Below, piece by piece: positions 8,260 through 16,983 of a DNA stretch of 62,401 nucleotides. The position numbers and the translations under genes were made by a program. The stretch comes from JBBQKG01 sp038326655 (GTDB taxonomy: Bacteria; Actinomycetota; Thermoleophilia; Solirubrobacterales; JBBDJG01): the NCBI GenBank assembly GCA_038326655.1, contig JBBQKG010000018.1, positions 1-62,401 on the forward strand, written 5' to 3'. The notes below the pieces were generated by a model. It saw nothing but the letters and a program-made list of their open reading frames with translations, was not told the origin of the DNA and ran no database searches. How positions within the stretch are numbered: the first letter of the stretch is position 1; every line of letters begins with the position of its first letter.

Positions 8260-8463
8260 CTAGACCCGGGTGACCTTCTCGGCCTTCGGGCCCTTGTCGC
8301 TCGCGACCGTCTCGTACGAGACCTTCGCGCCTTCGTCCAGGGAGCGGTAACCGTCCCCCTCGATGGCGCTGTGGTGCACGAACAGATCCTTGCTGCCGTC
8401 CTCGGGCGTGATGAAACCAAAGCCCTTGTCGGCGTTGAACCACTTAACTGTTCCGGTTGGCAT
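8260..8463 (-). CDS. cspA: Cold-shock protein, CspA family
   Basis: A 67-residue single cold-shock domain. Both RNA-binding motifs are present: K-G-F-G-F-I (RNP1) and D-L-F-V-H-H-S-A-I (RNP2). It binds single-stranded RNA or DNA as an RNA chaperone. The ATG at 8463 is chosen because the family begins M-x-T-G-T-V-K-W-F-N and a GGAGGCAAC ribosome binding site directly precedes it. The 195 bp before it up to the next gene may hold the long leader usual for csp genes. Confidence 0.95.
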   Translation of the reverse strand: MPTGTVKWFNADKGFGFITPEDGSKDLFVHHSAIEGDGYRSLDEGAKVSYETVASDKGPKAEKVTRV

Positions 8464-8658
8464 GTTGCCTCCACGGGTTATGTGCTGGCCTACGCGGAGG
8501 ATGCTCAATGAACAGCGACTACGCCAACCTGCACTACGGAGGCCGAACGTGTGTCCGGCCTGTCTGACGGGTCGAGTCTAGCAACGGATCCGCTCGCTTC
8601 TCCGATCGTGATCCGGGCTGCAACCGGACGGTGCAGATTTCCGGGTAGCCTCCGCAGC

Positions 8659-9270
8659 ATGAGACAGGTCGTTCCCGACGTGCAGATGTGGAGCGTCTTC
8701 ATGCCCGACAAGGGCTATGCATTCAACGGCTACGCGGTCAGCACGGAGGAGGGCACGGTGCTGATCGATCCGCCGGAGCCCGCCGAGGAGGGCTGGGAGG
8801 GGATCGACCTGCTCGAGCCGTTCGTCGGCGTTTGGATCACGAATCGCAACCACAGCCGCGCCGCGGTCCCGTTTCGCGAGCGGTACGGCATCACCGTTTC
8901 CGCGCACGAGGCGGACGCGGACCGGCTCGAGGCGGGCGCCGACAGCACGGTGCACGGCGACGAGCGGCTGCCCGGCGACATCCAGCTGATCCACGTGCCC
9001 GGCAAGTCACCCGGCGAGATCGCCTTCCACTTTCCTCGCGGTCGCGCGCTGATCGTCGGCGACGTCGTGATCGGGGTCCCGGCGGGCGAGCTCTCGACCT
9101 ATCCCGACAAGGTGATCGACGACAAGCAGCAGTTGCATCGCTCGGCCGCGCGCCTGCTCGACTACGACTTCGATGCTCTGCTCCTGTGCGACGGCGAGCC
9201 GATCACCTCGGGCGGGAAGCAGAAGCTCGAGGAATTCGTCGAGCGCGCGTCAGGCGACGGAAAAACGTAG
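8659..9270 (+). CDS. Metallo-beta-lactamase-fold protein without the usual metal motif
   Basis: A 203-residue protein with the layout of an MBL-fold hydrolase: an early V-L-I-D-P-P strand, a T-N-R-N-H-S-R-A-A segment where H-x-H-x-D-H would lie, then H-V-P-G-K-S-P-G-E-I-A-F-H and A-L-I-V-G-D-V-V-I-G. Most metal ligands of the first motif are absent, so it is probably not a standard zinc hydrolase. The ATG at 8659 is chosen because the fold begins there. Its 3' end overlaps the convergent neighbour by 21 bp. Confidence 0.6.
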   Translation: MRQVVPDVQMWSVFMPDKGYAFNGYAVSTEEGTVLIDPPEPAEEGWEGIDLLEPFVGVWITNRNHSRAAVPFRERYGITVSAHEADADRLEAGADSTVHGDERLPGDIQLIHVPGKSPGEIAFHFPRGRALIVGDVVIGVPAGELSTYPDKVIDDKQQLHRSAARLLDYDFDALLLCDGEPITSGGKQKLEEFVERASGDGKT

Positions 9271-10500
9271 GCGCGCCCGCTCGAAGCGCTCCAGCGACCC
9301 GGTCCCGATCGCGGTCGCGGGCGTCAGGCATCCGGCCCGATCCGGCGTCGCACCCGGCTCCGCCAGGAGCAGCCCGGCCTCGCCCAGCATCCGGGCGGTC
9401 GCCAGGTATCCGGGGTGGCCGTCGGCCTCCACGTCGACGCGCAGCTCGTGCCCGCCGGTCGTGCGCGCCTCGACCGACATGCGCCACTTCCACGCCTCGA
9501 GGCGCTCGCCGGACGGGCCGAACCCGGACCCGGGGAGAATCTTCTCGAGCGCCCCGCCCACGCGGCGCCTGACGGAGGGCCGCGCGCGGGCGGCGGCGGC
9601 GACCGCGGCCTGCGTGCCCGAGAGCACGCCCGCGACCGCGAGGCGAAGTGGCAGCGAGGCCGCCGAGCCCGGCAGCCCGAGGCCCTCTCGATAGCGGAAC
9701 GGCTCAGCCTCGGTGAGCGCCGCGGTGCGCTGGATCACGGCCGGGTTGATGAATGCCGCCGGCGCCATCGGCGCGATCACCGCGCCGCGGGCGTTGCGCC
9801 GCGGTGCAACCGAGATCGGGCTGCGACGGCGGACCTCCTCGGCAAGGGCGGGATCGGTGATCAGCGCGGCGGGGTCGGTGACGGCGGCGGCATCTTCGCC
9901 CCCCGCCGCTGCGGCGAGGCTTTGCAGAGTGCCGCCGGAGATGATGTCCGAGGGCCGCGGCAGCCCTGGTGGCCCGGTGACGCTCACCTCGAGATCGGCC
10001 TCGGCAAGCCCCTCTCCCCAGCGCTCTCGCGCCGTCTCGGCGGCGAGCAGCACTGCGAGATCCGGTGGCAGCGCCTCGAACCCGCTGACCTGCACGACCT
10101 TCACGCCGGCTTCGCGGGCGCGCGCGTCGAAGGCGTCGATGATCTGGCGCACGAACGGGATCTCTCCGGTCAGGTCGACGTAGTGGGCGCCGTTCGCCAC
10201 GCAAGCCTCGATCACCGGCCGGCCGTACAGCGTGTAGGGGCCGACGAGGTTCAGCACCACCCGCGTGCGCGAAGCCATCGCCGCGAGCGAGCTCGGGTCG
10301 CCCACGTCGGCGACGATCGTCTCCGGCGCGCTCACCCCCACCTCGCCAAGCACCTGCTCGACCTTGGCGGAATTGCGCCCCGCCGCCGCCCAGCGTGCAC
10401 CGTTCCCGGCGCTCTGCTCGGCGAGATATGCGGCGACCTGGCGACCGGTCACCCCTGTCGTCCCGAAGACGACGACGTCGAGATCTCGCTCAGCACTCAT
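9250..10500 (-). CDS. Saccharopine dehydrogenase-like / trans-acting enoyl reductase family protein
   Basis: A 416-residue protein starting with a Rossmann fold (V-V-V-F-G-T-T-G-V-T-G-R, about 9-20) and continuing with W-A-A-A-G-R-N and V-V-L-N-L-V-G-P-Y-T-L-Y-G. This matches the family containing the mycobacterial trans-acting enoyl reductase of phthiocerol lipid synthesis and many uncharacterised membrane-associated reductases. NAD(P)H binding is well supported; the substrate is unknown. The ATG at 10500 is preferred over an upstream in-frame start because similarity begins there. Confidence 0.8.
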   Translation of the reverse strand: MSAERDLDVVVFGTTGVTGRQVAAYLAEQSAGNGARWAAAGRNSAKVEQVLGEVGVSAPETIVADVGDPSSLAAMASRTRVVLNLVGPYTLYGRPVIEACVANGAHYVDLTGEIPFVRQIIDAFDARAREAGVKVVQVSGFEALPPDLAVLLAAETARERWGEGLAEADLEVSVTGPPGLPRPSDIISGGTLQSLAAAAGGEDAAAVTDPAALITDPALAEEVRRRSPISVAPRRNARGAVIAPMAPAAFINPAVIQRTAALTEAEPFRYREGLGLPGSAASLPLRLAVAGVLSGTQAAVAAAARARPSVRRRVGGALEKILPGSGFGPSGERLEAWKWRMSVEARTTGGHELRVDVEADGHPGYLATARMLGEAGLLLAEPGATPDRAGCLTPATAIGTGSLERFERARLRFSVA

Positions 10501-10562
10501 CGCAGCATCCGGCGGGGATCGTACCTTTCGCCACACGCCCACCTACCCTGGAGGTTCATTTC

Positions 10563-11216
10563 ATGTCCGATTCGCGCTGGGACCGGTGGGGACCGATCGC
10601 CGGGATCGTGTTCGTTGTCCTGCTCTTCGTCGGCCTCAGCCTTGCGCTGAGCGATCTTCCGGCGGGTGACGACCCGGTCTCGAAGTTCACCTCGTTCTAC
10701 AACGACAAGGGCGACCGGGCGAAGGTCATCATCGGCAGCTACCTGATGATCCTGGCCGGCGTGTTCTTCCTGTGGTTCCTCGCGAGCCTGCGGGTCAGGC
10801 TGCTCGCGGTCGAAGCTGCTCCGAGCAGGCTCACCTCGATCGCGTTCGGCGGAGGCGTAGCCTTCGTGGCGCTGCTGATGGCATCGGCGGCGGCGTTGAT
10901 GACGATCGCGGCCAACATCACGTTCGGCGGCGAGAAGTTCGTGAACCCCGACCAGGCGCGATACCTGCCCGAGCTCTCCTATCCGCTGCTGCTGATCGCC
11001 GGCGCGTTCGCGGCGATCGCGCTGATCGATGCGGTCTCGATCCTGATCCTGCGGACCGGCGTGCTGCCCAGGTGGATCGGCTGGTTCGGCTTCGTCGCGG
11101 CGGTCGCGCTGCTGTTCGGGTTCCTCTTCCTGCCGATGGTCGCGCTGCTGCTCTGGGTGCTGTTCGTGAGCGTCGCGATGCTGCGGGCACCGCGGGCGCC
11201 GGCGACCGTGACCTAG
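10563..11216 (+). CDS. Six-helix membrane protein of unknown function
   Basis: A 217-residue protein with about six hydrophobic segments. The first is I-A-G-I-V-F-V-V-L-L-F-V-G-L near 14-30 and the last two lie at about 160-205. There are no catalytic motifs. The pattern resembles DUF4386-like actinobacterial membrane proteins, but I cannot assign a family firmly. The ATG follows GGAGG. It is divergent from the enoyl-reductase-like gene, and its 3' end overlaps the convergent aldo/keto reductase by 4 bp. Confidence 0.7.
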   Translation: MSDSRWDRWGPIAGIVFVVLLFVGLSLALSDLPAGDDPVSKFTSFYNDKGDRAKVIIGSYLMILAGVFFLWFLASLRVRLLAVEAAPSRLTSIAFGGGVAFVALLMASAAALMTIAANITFGGEKFVNPDQARYLPELSYPLLLIAGAFAAIALIDAVSILILRTGVLPRWIGWFGFVAAVALLFGFLFLPMVALLLWVLFVSVAMLRAPRAPATVT

Positions 11217-12175
11217 GACCCGCGCTCGCTGTCGAGCACCGCCATCTGCTGGGCGTTGTAGCGGTCTCCCGCGGCAGCGTCCGGCGGCACGGCGCGCTCG
11301 ATCGCGGCGAGATCTTCGTCGGTCAGGTCGAGCTCGAGCGCGCCCAGCGCCTCGGCCAGCCGCTCGCGCGTGCGTGCGCCGATCACCGGCACGATGTCCT
11401 CGCCGCGTGAGAGCGCCCAGGCGATCGCGAGCTGGGCGACCGTCGCGCCCTTCGCCTCGGCGACCGCGCGCAGCGCCTCGATCAGCGAGAGGTTGCGGTC
11501 CAGGTTCTCGCTCTGAAACCGAGGCGCGAAGTTGCGGAAGTCGCCGGGCTCGAGGGTGCGCTCGCGCGAGTAGTGGCCGCTGATCAGGCCGCGCGAGAGC
11601 ACGCCGTAGACCGTCATGCCGACGCCGAGCTCGCGGCAGGCCGGCAGGATCTCGGCCTCGATTCCGCGCGAGATCAGCGAATACTCGATCTGGAGGTCGG
11701 CGATCGGATGCACGGCATGTGCCCGGCGCACGGTCTCCGCGCCCATCTCCGAGAGGCCGACCTGGCGCACGTATCCCGCCTCGACCAGCTCGGCAATCGC
11801 GCCCACGGTCTCCTCGACCGGCACGGCCGGATCGAGCCGTGCCGGGCGGTAGATGTCGATGTGGTCGGTGCCGAGCCGCCGCAGCGAGTAGGTGAGGAAG
11901 TTCTTCACGGCCGCGGGCCGGGCGTCGATGCCGCCGATCGAGTTGTCGGGACCTCGCATCACGCCGAACTTCACGCTCAGCTGGAACTCCTCTCGCGAGC
12001 GCCCACGCAGGGCGTCGCGCAGCAGCAACTCGTTGTGCCCCATGCCGTAGAAGTCGCCGGTGTCGATCAGCGTCACGCCGGCGTCCAGCGCACTGTGGAT
12101 CGTCGCGATGCTCTCCGCGTCGTCGGCCGAGCCGTACACACCCGACATGCCCATGCAGCCGAGTCCGATTCGCAT
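11213..12175 (-). CDS. Aldo/keto reductase
   Basis: A 320-residue (beta/alpha)8 NADPH-dependent oxidoreductase. The catalytic set is visible: Asp38 in L-I-D-T-G, Tyr43 in D-F-Y-G, Lys69 in S-V-K-F-G, and a histidine in D-H-I-D-I-Y. The C-terminal cofactor site is V-P-V-I-G-A-R-T-R-E-R-L. It resembles the YakC/IolS branch that reduces aldehydes and ketones. It is a single gene with no operon partner. Confidence 0.92.
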   Translation of the reverse strand: MRIGLGCMGMSGVYGSADDAESIATIHSALDAGVTLIDTGDFYGMGHNELLLRDALRGRSREEFQLSVKFGVMRGPDNSIGGIDARPAAVKNFLTYSLRRLGTDHIDIYRPARLDPAVPVEETVGAIAELVEAGYVRQVGLSEMGAETVRRAHAVHPIADLQIEYSLISRGIEAEILPACRELGVGMTVYGVLSRGLISGHYSRERTLEPGDFRNFAPRFQSENLDRNLSLIEALRAVAEAKGATVAQLAIAWALSRGEDIVPVIGARTRERLAEALGALELDLTDEDLAAIERAVPPDAAAGDRYNAQQMAVLDSERGS

Positions 12176-12212
12176 CGGCGCAGCTTAGAGCCGGGCGTTA
12201 GGCTCCCACCGG

Positions 12213-13109
12213 ATGGCCCGTCCCTTCCCACACGTCGAAGGCGTCGAGCATCGCTACGTCGACACCGGCCGCCTCACGATGCACGTCGCCGAGGCCGGCT
12301 CGCCTGACGCCGACCCGATCCTGCTGCTCCACGGCTGGCCCCAGCACTGGTATCTGTGGCGGCACCAATTGCCGGTGCTCGCCAAGCACTACCGCGTGAT
12401 CGCGCCCGACCTGCGCGGGTCCGGCTGGTCCGACGCGCCTCCCGGCGGATATGACAAGGAGAGCCTCGGAGAGGACGTGCTCGCCCTGCTCGATGCCCTC
12501 GAGCTCGACCGTGTGCGCCTCGTCGGCCACGACTGGGGCGGGTGGATCGGGTTCCTGATGTCGATCAACGCGCCGGAGCGCATCCGGCAATTCGTCGCAC
12601 TCAACATCCCGACCCCCTATGCCAACAGAGATCCACGCACCTTCGCCGGGGTGTGGCGCTTCTGGTACATGGCGGTGCTCGCCTCGCCGATGGGATCGAG
12701 GCTCGTCCAGGGTGACTTCGTCGAGCGCCTCTTCAAGCGCTCAGTGAGGCCGGGCGCCATGTCGGACGAGGAGATCCACGCCTTCACCGAACCTCTGCGC
12801 CAGCCGGACCGCGCCCGTGCGACCCAGCAGCTCTACCGCACCTTCCTCACGCGCGAGTTCGCCCGCGTAGGCGCCGGCGCCTACAACAAGAGGCGACTGA
12901 CGGTGCCGACTCGGCTCGTCTTCGGCGAGGACGACTTCGCGATCCCCAAGCGGATGGTGACCGGCGACTTCAGCCGCTACGCCGACAGCCTCGAGGTCGA
13001 GCTGGTGCCCGACACCGGGCACTTCATCGTCGACGAGCGCCCGGAGCTCGTCACCCGCCAGATCCTCGATTTTTTCAGCGCGCCGGATCGCCTGGCAGCG
13101 GCCGGTTGA
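12213..13109 (+). CDS. Alpha/beta hydrolase, epoxide hydrolase/haloalkane dehalogenase type
   Basis: A 298-residue hydrolase. The oxyanion motif is H-G-W-P-Q-H-W. The nucleophile is the Asp in G-H-D-W-G-G (an Asp, not Ser, as in epoxide hydrolases and dehalogenases). A later acid lies in G-E-D-D-F and the catalytic His is in D-T-G-H-F-I. A cap domain lies between about 135 and 225. No signal peptide is present. The last 35 bp overlap the convergent small channel-like gene. Confidence 0.88.
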   Translation: MARPFPHVEGVEHRYVDTGRLTMHVAEAGSPDADPILLLHGWPQHWYLWRHQLPVLAKHYRVIAPDLRGSGWSDAPPGGYDKESLGEDVLALLDALELDRVRLVGHDWGGWIGFLMSINAPERIRQFVALNIPTPYANRDPRTFAGVWRFWYMAVLASPMGSRLVQGDFVERLFKRSVRPGAMSDEEIHAFTEPLRQPDRARATQQLYRTFLTREFARVGAGAYNKRRLTVPTRLVFGEDDFAIPKRMVTGDFSRYADSLEVELVPDTGHFIVDERPELVTRQILDFFSAPDRLAAAG

Positions 13110-13485
13110 CCGGGTCGGGGGTCGCCGACGACCCCCGGTGGTCCCAGCGGTGCTTGTGGGTGAAGAAGCTGCCGAGCGAACCCGCGAGCACCGCCACTAC
13201 CGAGATCGCCCAGAGCTCGAAGAAGATGTCGAGGACCCGCGCCCCAGTGGAGATCGGATTCCGGAGCTGCGACGACACGGTCAGGAGCTGCGCCGAGGTC
13301 CAGAACAGCGCGTCGCCGTAGTTGGTGATCTCGGTCGCCGGCTCGTGCCGCTCCAGGAAGTAGATCGCGAGCGCTCCCAAGATCGCCACCACGAGCGTCG
13401 CTCCGAAGACCAGGAGCAGCCGCTTGCGCAGATGGAAATGAATCGGCGTGGAGCCGTGCATCAGCTTGTGGACGTCGTCCGTCAC
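13075..13485 (-). CDS. Two-helix ion-channel-like protein with an atypical pore loop
   Basis: A 136-residue protein with a cytoplasmic start, one transmembrane helix (about 24-44), a pore-loop-like segment A-L-F-W-T-S-A-Q-L-L-T-V-S-S, and a second helix (about 90-112). The layout is that of the 2-TM potassium-channel pore module. The selectivity filter T-V-G-Y-G is replaced by T-V-S-S-Q-L, so potassium selectivity is doubtful. It overlaps the hydrolase gene by 35 bp at the 3' ends. Confidence 0.6.
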   Translation of the reverse strand: MTDDVHKLMHGSTPIHFHLRKRLLLVFGATLVVAILGALAIYFLERHEPATEITNYGDALFWTSAQLLTVSSQLRNPISTGARVLDIFFELWAISVVAVLAGSLGSFFTHKHRWDHRGSSATPDPVNRPLPGDPAR

Positions 13486-13511
13486 TCAGCCCAAGCTAGC
13501 GTCACGGGCAG

Positions 13512-14243
13512 ATGGCGCAGCTGATCACCCACGCCTTCGCCGAGCGCCCCGCGCTCGACACCGCCGTCTCCGCCGCGATCCTGGAGCGCGTCGCCCACCA
13601 CGAGCTGCCGGAGACGATCCGCATCGCCCGTCCCGGCGCGATGGTCGCGTTCGGCAAGCAGGACAAGGCGAGCCCCTGGTACGTGGAGGCCGCCGCCGCC
13701 GCCCGTGCCCAGGGCTTCGACGCAGTCCACCGTCTCGCCGGCGGCCGTGCCGCCGTCTTCCACGAGCAGACCGTCGCCTTCGCCTGGGCCCGTCCCGAAG
13801 AGGACCCGTGGCCCGGCACGCATGACCGCTTCCGCGAGATCGCCGGCATCCTCGAGCGGGCCCTGCGCGGACTTGGCGTCGACGCCCGCACCGGCGAGAT
13901 CCCCGGCGAGTACTGCCCCGGCGACTACTCGATCAGCGCGCGCTGCGAGACCAAGCTCGTGGGCGTCGGCCAGCGGATCATCAGGGGCGCCTCGCACATA
14001 GGGGGCGTGATCGTGGTGGGCGGCTCCGATCGCATCAGGGACGTCCTGATCCCCGTCTACGACGCGCTCGGCCTGGACTGGGATCCAAAGACCGCCGGCA
14101 GCATCGAGGACGAGATCGGCCCGGTCGCGTTCGAGGACGTCACGGCGGCGATCCGCGGCGAGCTGGGGGGGTTGCAGGAGGCCGAGCTAGACCCCGGCAC
14201 GATCGCCCTCGCGGAACAGCTCGAACCCGAGCATTTAGGCTGA
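13512..14243 (+). CDS. Lipoate-protein ligase A family protein
   Basis: A 243-residue protein of the BPL/LplA/LipB fold. The lipoyl-AMP loop R-L-A-G-G-R-A-A-V-F-H is present, and so is the conserved catalytic-lysine region C-E-T-K-L-V-G-V-G-Q-R. It lacks the C-terminal accessory domain of E. coli LplA, so it resembles the shorter acyltransferases (LipM/LipL-like) that move octanoate or lipoate. No lipoyl synthase gene is nearby. It lies 5 bp upstream of the isocitrate-lyase-family gene and is probably co-transcribed. Confidence 0.82.
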   Translation: MAQLITHAFAERPALDTAVSAAILERVAHHELPETIRIARPGAMVAFGKQDKASPWYVEAAAAARAQGFDAVHRLAGGRAAVFHEQTVAFAWARPEEDPWPGTHDRFREIAGILERALRGLGVDARTGEIPGEYCPGDYSISARCETKLVGVGQRIIRGASHIGGVIVVGGSDRIRDVLIPVYDALGLDWDPKTAGSIEDEIGPVAFEDVTAAIRGELGGLQEAELDPGTIALAEQLEPEHLG

Positions 14244-14248
14244 GCGCC

Positions 14249-15111
14249 ATGACCACTCCCGCTCAGCAGATCCGCGACCTCGTCGCCCGCGACACGATCC
14301 TCATGCCTGGCGTCTACGACGCGATCACGGCTCGCATCGCCGCCCGCCTCGATTTCGACATCGTCTTCATCTCCGGCTACTCGGTCTCGGCGGCGCGCCT
14401 CGGCGAGCCGGACTTCGGCTTCCTCACCGAGTCCGAGATGGCCGACGCCGCCCGCTCCGTGAGCCGCGTCTCGAGCGCCCCCGTGATCGTCGACGCCGAC
14501 ACCGGCTACGGGAACGCCGTCAACACGATGCGCACCGTGCGCGACTTCCAGGAGGCGGGCGCCGCCGGCGTTTTCCTCGAGGACCAGGTCTGGCCCAAGA
14601 AGTGCGGCCACTTCGAGGGCAAGCAGGTGATCCCCACGGCCGAGCACGCGGCCAAGATCAAGGCCGCGGCCGACGCCCGCGGCGACCGCGACCTCTTCAT
14701 CGTGGCCCGCACCGACGCCCGCCAGCCGCTCGGTCTCGACGAGGCGATCCAGCGCTGCCGCTCCTACAAGGAGGCCGGCGCGGACGCCCTTTTCGTCGAG
14801 GCGCCGCAGTCCTTCGCGGAGCTCGAGACGATCGCCAGAGAGCTGCCGCCGCCGCTGGTCGCGAACATGATCGAGCGGGGCGTCACGCCCCACCTCTCGC
14901 GCAGCGAGCTGAGGGACCTCGGCTTCCAGTTGATCGTCTGCCCGCTGGCCGCGCTCTACGCGTCGGCGCACGCCACGTCAGGGTGCTGACGGAGCTGAAG
15001 CGCAAGGAAACGACGCAGGCGCTCTACGACGAGCTCACCACCTTTGAGGAGTTCGGAGACCTCGTCGGGCTGAAAAACAGGTACGCGGACGAGGAGCGCT
15101 ACTCGACCTGA
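14249..15111 (+). pseudogene. Isocitrate lyase/PEP mutase-family gene with a 3' frameshift
   Basis: The first 243 codons or so form a good PEPM/ICL-family barrel: M-P-G-V-Y-D-A-I-T-A, D-A-D-T-G-Y-G-N, and the catalytic W-P-K-K-C-G-H-F loop. These enzymes cleave 2-methylisocitrate, oxaloacetate or related compounds. The frame then runs into a TGA at 14987-14989. The normal C-terminal helix continues in the +2 frame (V-L-T-E-L-K-R-K-E-T-T, then T-F-E-E-F-G-D-L-V-G) to a stop at 15109-15111. The break lies at about 14975-14980. A real mutation and a one-base sequence error are both possible. Confidence 0.8.
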
Positions 15112-15144
15112 GCCGTGCTGAGAGTAGTTCGGTCTCTAATTATC

Positions 15145-15177
15145 AGGGATAGAAATTTAGGCGCGTTATCCCTAAAT
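15145..15177. promoter_or_regulatory. Two mutually exclusive inverted repeats in an AT-rich gap
   Basis: AGGGATA (15145-15151) pairs with TATCCCT (15167-15173). ATTTAGG (15155-15161) pairs with CCTAAAT (15171-15177). The right arms share bases, so only one hairpin can form. The element lies about 100 bp before a secreted-protein gene in the most AT-rich stretch nearby. It could be an operator or an RNA switch; I do not recognise a known class. Confidence 0.4.
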
Positions 15178-15274
15178 AGCGGGAAAGTGCCTTGTTGGCG
15201 TCGGAGCGGTCCGCTATCAACCCGCCCTCGGTCGTTCGCCGTCGGGCGCTGCCGCCCCGGCCGAACCGGATTGG

Positions 15275-16657
15275 ATGTTCCGGCTTCCCAACGACACCAG
15301 GGTCCGCATCGTTCGGACCATCGCGTGTGTTTCTGCGCTCGCGGCGCTCACCGCCCTCGCACTTGCGACGGCGACAGCAGCGCCGGCGGCTGCCCCATGG
15401 CGCGCATTCCCGCCGTCCAGCATCTGGAACGCGCCGGCCTCGGCGCAGAGCATCGCGCCGACCAACCCCTACGCGGGGCAGTTCGGCTCCGGCTCGATGG
15501 GGCTCTCGGGTAGCCCGGACAACCCGAAGTACTCCAGCCCGATCTACTTCGCCTCGCCCGGTGACCCGGTCGCCGCCGTTCACGTCGGCCAGCCCGACTG
15601 GCTGCCGGGCGACGACACCGGCTGGAACGGCCAGCCGGTCCCGGTGCCGGCCGGCGTCACGCCGGCATCCGGCTCCGACGGTCACCTGACCGTGGTCTCG
15701 GCCGACCGCCGCACCGCCTGGGACTTCTGGCGCTGCACGGCCGCCGGCCCCGGCGGATACACCGCCGACGTGATCGTGCAGTGGAACCTCGCCGGCCCCG
15801 GCTACTCGGCCGACGGCGAGGGCAACTCGGCCCGCGGCTCGGGCACGCCGCTGCTTTCGACCACGCTGCGCGCCGACGAGGCGCTCAACGGCGTCAACCA
15901 CGCGCTGGGGATCACAGTGCCCTCGGTCTCGAATGACTGGGTGTTCCCGCCCGCGACCAAGTCCGACGGCAACGACGGACCCGACGCGATCAAGTACGGG
16001 ATGCTCTTCGTCCTGCGGCCCGACTACCAGCCGCCGGGGAACGCACCGGTGGGGGTGCGCAATGTCGTCGCGGGGCTGAAGACCTACGGCGCCTATGTGG
16101 TCGACCAGGGTGCGAGCTTCGAGATGGACGCCGACTTCACCCATCCCGAGATCTGGGCGCAGACCGGCCTCTCCGAGGGCGCTTTCAACATCACGGCAGC
16201 CGACATGCGTCCCGCCAAGGCCGGCAACGCGCCGCCGCCCCCGCCGCCGGCGAGGTCCGCGCGCGTGCGCGGGAGGCGCGTCAAGCTCACGGTCGACCGG
16301 CGCAGCGTGCTGCTCGGCGGCCAGCTGCGAATCAGCGGCACCGTGCGGGGCGGCGTCACGCCCGGCGCGCACGTGCGGATCATGCTGAAGACACGGGGGG
16401 CCCACCAGTGGCGGCGCCTCCGGCGCAAGGCCCTGAATCTCGACGGCAGCTTCGCAACGTGGCCCCGCTACCTCCGCGACGTGCGTGCCTCGCGCGTCTC
16501 CGGCCTCCATCGCTACACGCTGCGGGGCCTGCACCTGAGCCGCCACGTGCACCGGATCAAGCTCCGCGCGATCGTCACGCACGCCGGCCGGTCGAAGATC
16601 CTCCGGATCCGGGTGCAGCACAAGCGCGCCAGCGCGGCGCGCCACCGGAAGCGCTAA
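15275..16657 (+). CDS. Secreted protein with a Pro hinge and basic C-terminal domain
   Basis: A 460-residue protein with a signal peptide (about 1-36, ending A-T-A-A-P-A-A-A). The catalytic-looking globular region (about 40-315) is rich in Trp, Pro and Gly and I do not recognise its family. A polyproline hinge follows at about 320. The last 130 residues read as an Ig-like beta domain (V-K-L-T-V-D-R-R-S-V-L-L-G-G, then L-R-I-S-G-T-V) ending in a strongly basic tail. A wall-binding role for the basic tail is inference. Confidence 0.7.
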   Translation: MFRLPNDTRVRIVRTIACVSALAALTALALATATAAPAAAPWRAFPPSSIWNAPASAQSIAPTNPYAGQFGSGSMGLSGSPDNPKYSSPIYFASPGDPVAAVHVGQPDWLPGDDTGWNGQPVPVPAGVTPASGSDGHLTVVSADRRTAWDFWRCTAAGPGGYTADVIVQWNLAGPGYSADGEGNSARGSGTPLLSTTLRADEALNGVNHALGITVPSVSNDWVFPPATKSDGNDGPDAIKYGMLFVLRPDYQPPGNAPVGVRNVVAGLKTYGAYVVDQGASFEMDADFTHPEIWAQTGLSEGAFNITAADMRPAKAGNAPPPPPPARSARVRGRRVKLTVDRRSVLLGGQLRISGTVRGGVTPGAHVRIMLKTRGAHQWRRLRRKALNLDGSFATWPRYLRDVRASRVSGLHRYTLRGLHLSRHVHRIKLRAIVTHAGRSKILRIRVQHKRASAARHRKR

Positions 16658-16962
16658 CGCCGCTTCCGCCGGCGGCCCGGCAGCCGCACCGGCGAGGCGA
16701 CCTCGCCGATGTCGCGCGCGAGGCCCTTCAGGTCGAGCTGGCGCACGTGCTGGACGAGTTCGCGCCGCTCCTCACGGGTGAGGTTCCCGGGCCGTCCCTT
16801 CGACTTCACGGTCAGCTCCCGCAGGCGCTTTCGCGAGTGCGGCTGGAGCGATCCCCAGTGACGGCGCATCACCATCACGGTCTCGGCGGCGAGCAGCGCC
16901 CAGCCGAGCGGGATCGCGCGCTTGCCGAGCTTGGATCGGAAGATCGCGGCCATGATCACCAC
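16654..16962 (-). CDS. Small basic protein with one membrane helix
   Basis: A 102-residue protein. It starts with GTG at 16962, or possibly with ATG three codons later. A short hydrophobic helix (about 17-32) is followed by a very basic region with L-T-R-E-E-R-R-E-L-V-Q-H-V-R-Q-L and a tail of Arg and Lys. I recognise no family. It converges on the secreted-protein gene with a 4-bp overlap, and a membrane protein gene follows upstream on the same strand. Confidence 0.55.
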   Translation of the reverse strand: MVIMAAIFRSKLGKRAIPLGWALLAAETVMVMRRHWGSLQPHSRKRLRELTVKSKGRPGNLTREERRELVQHVRQLDLKGLARDIGEVASPVRLPGRRRKRR

Positions 16963-16983
16963 ATACCCCGCCTTTACGAATAA

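Noticed and set aside
14960..15000. Programmed frameshifting in the isocitrate-lyase-family gene
   Set aside because: No slippery heptamer or following pseudoknot is seen, and the family does not use recoding; a mutation or sequence error is simpler.
15115..15274. A known riboswitch before the secreted protein
   Set aside because: The length and stems do not fit the riboswitch classes I know, such as c-di-AMP or c-di-GMP types; only competing hairpins are visible.
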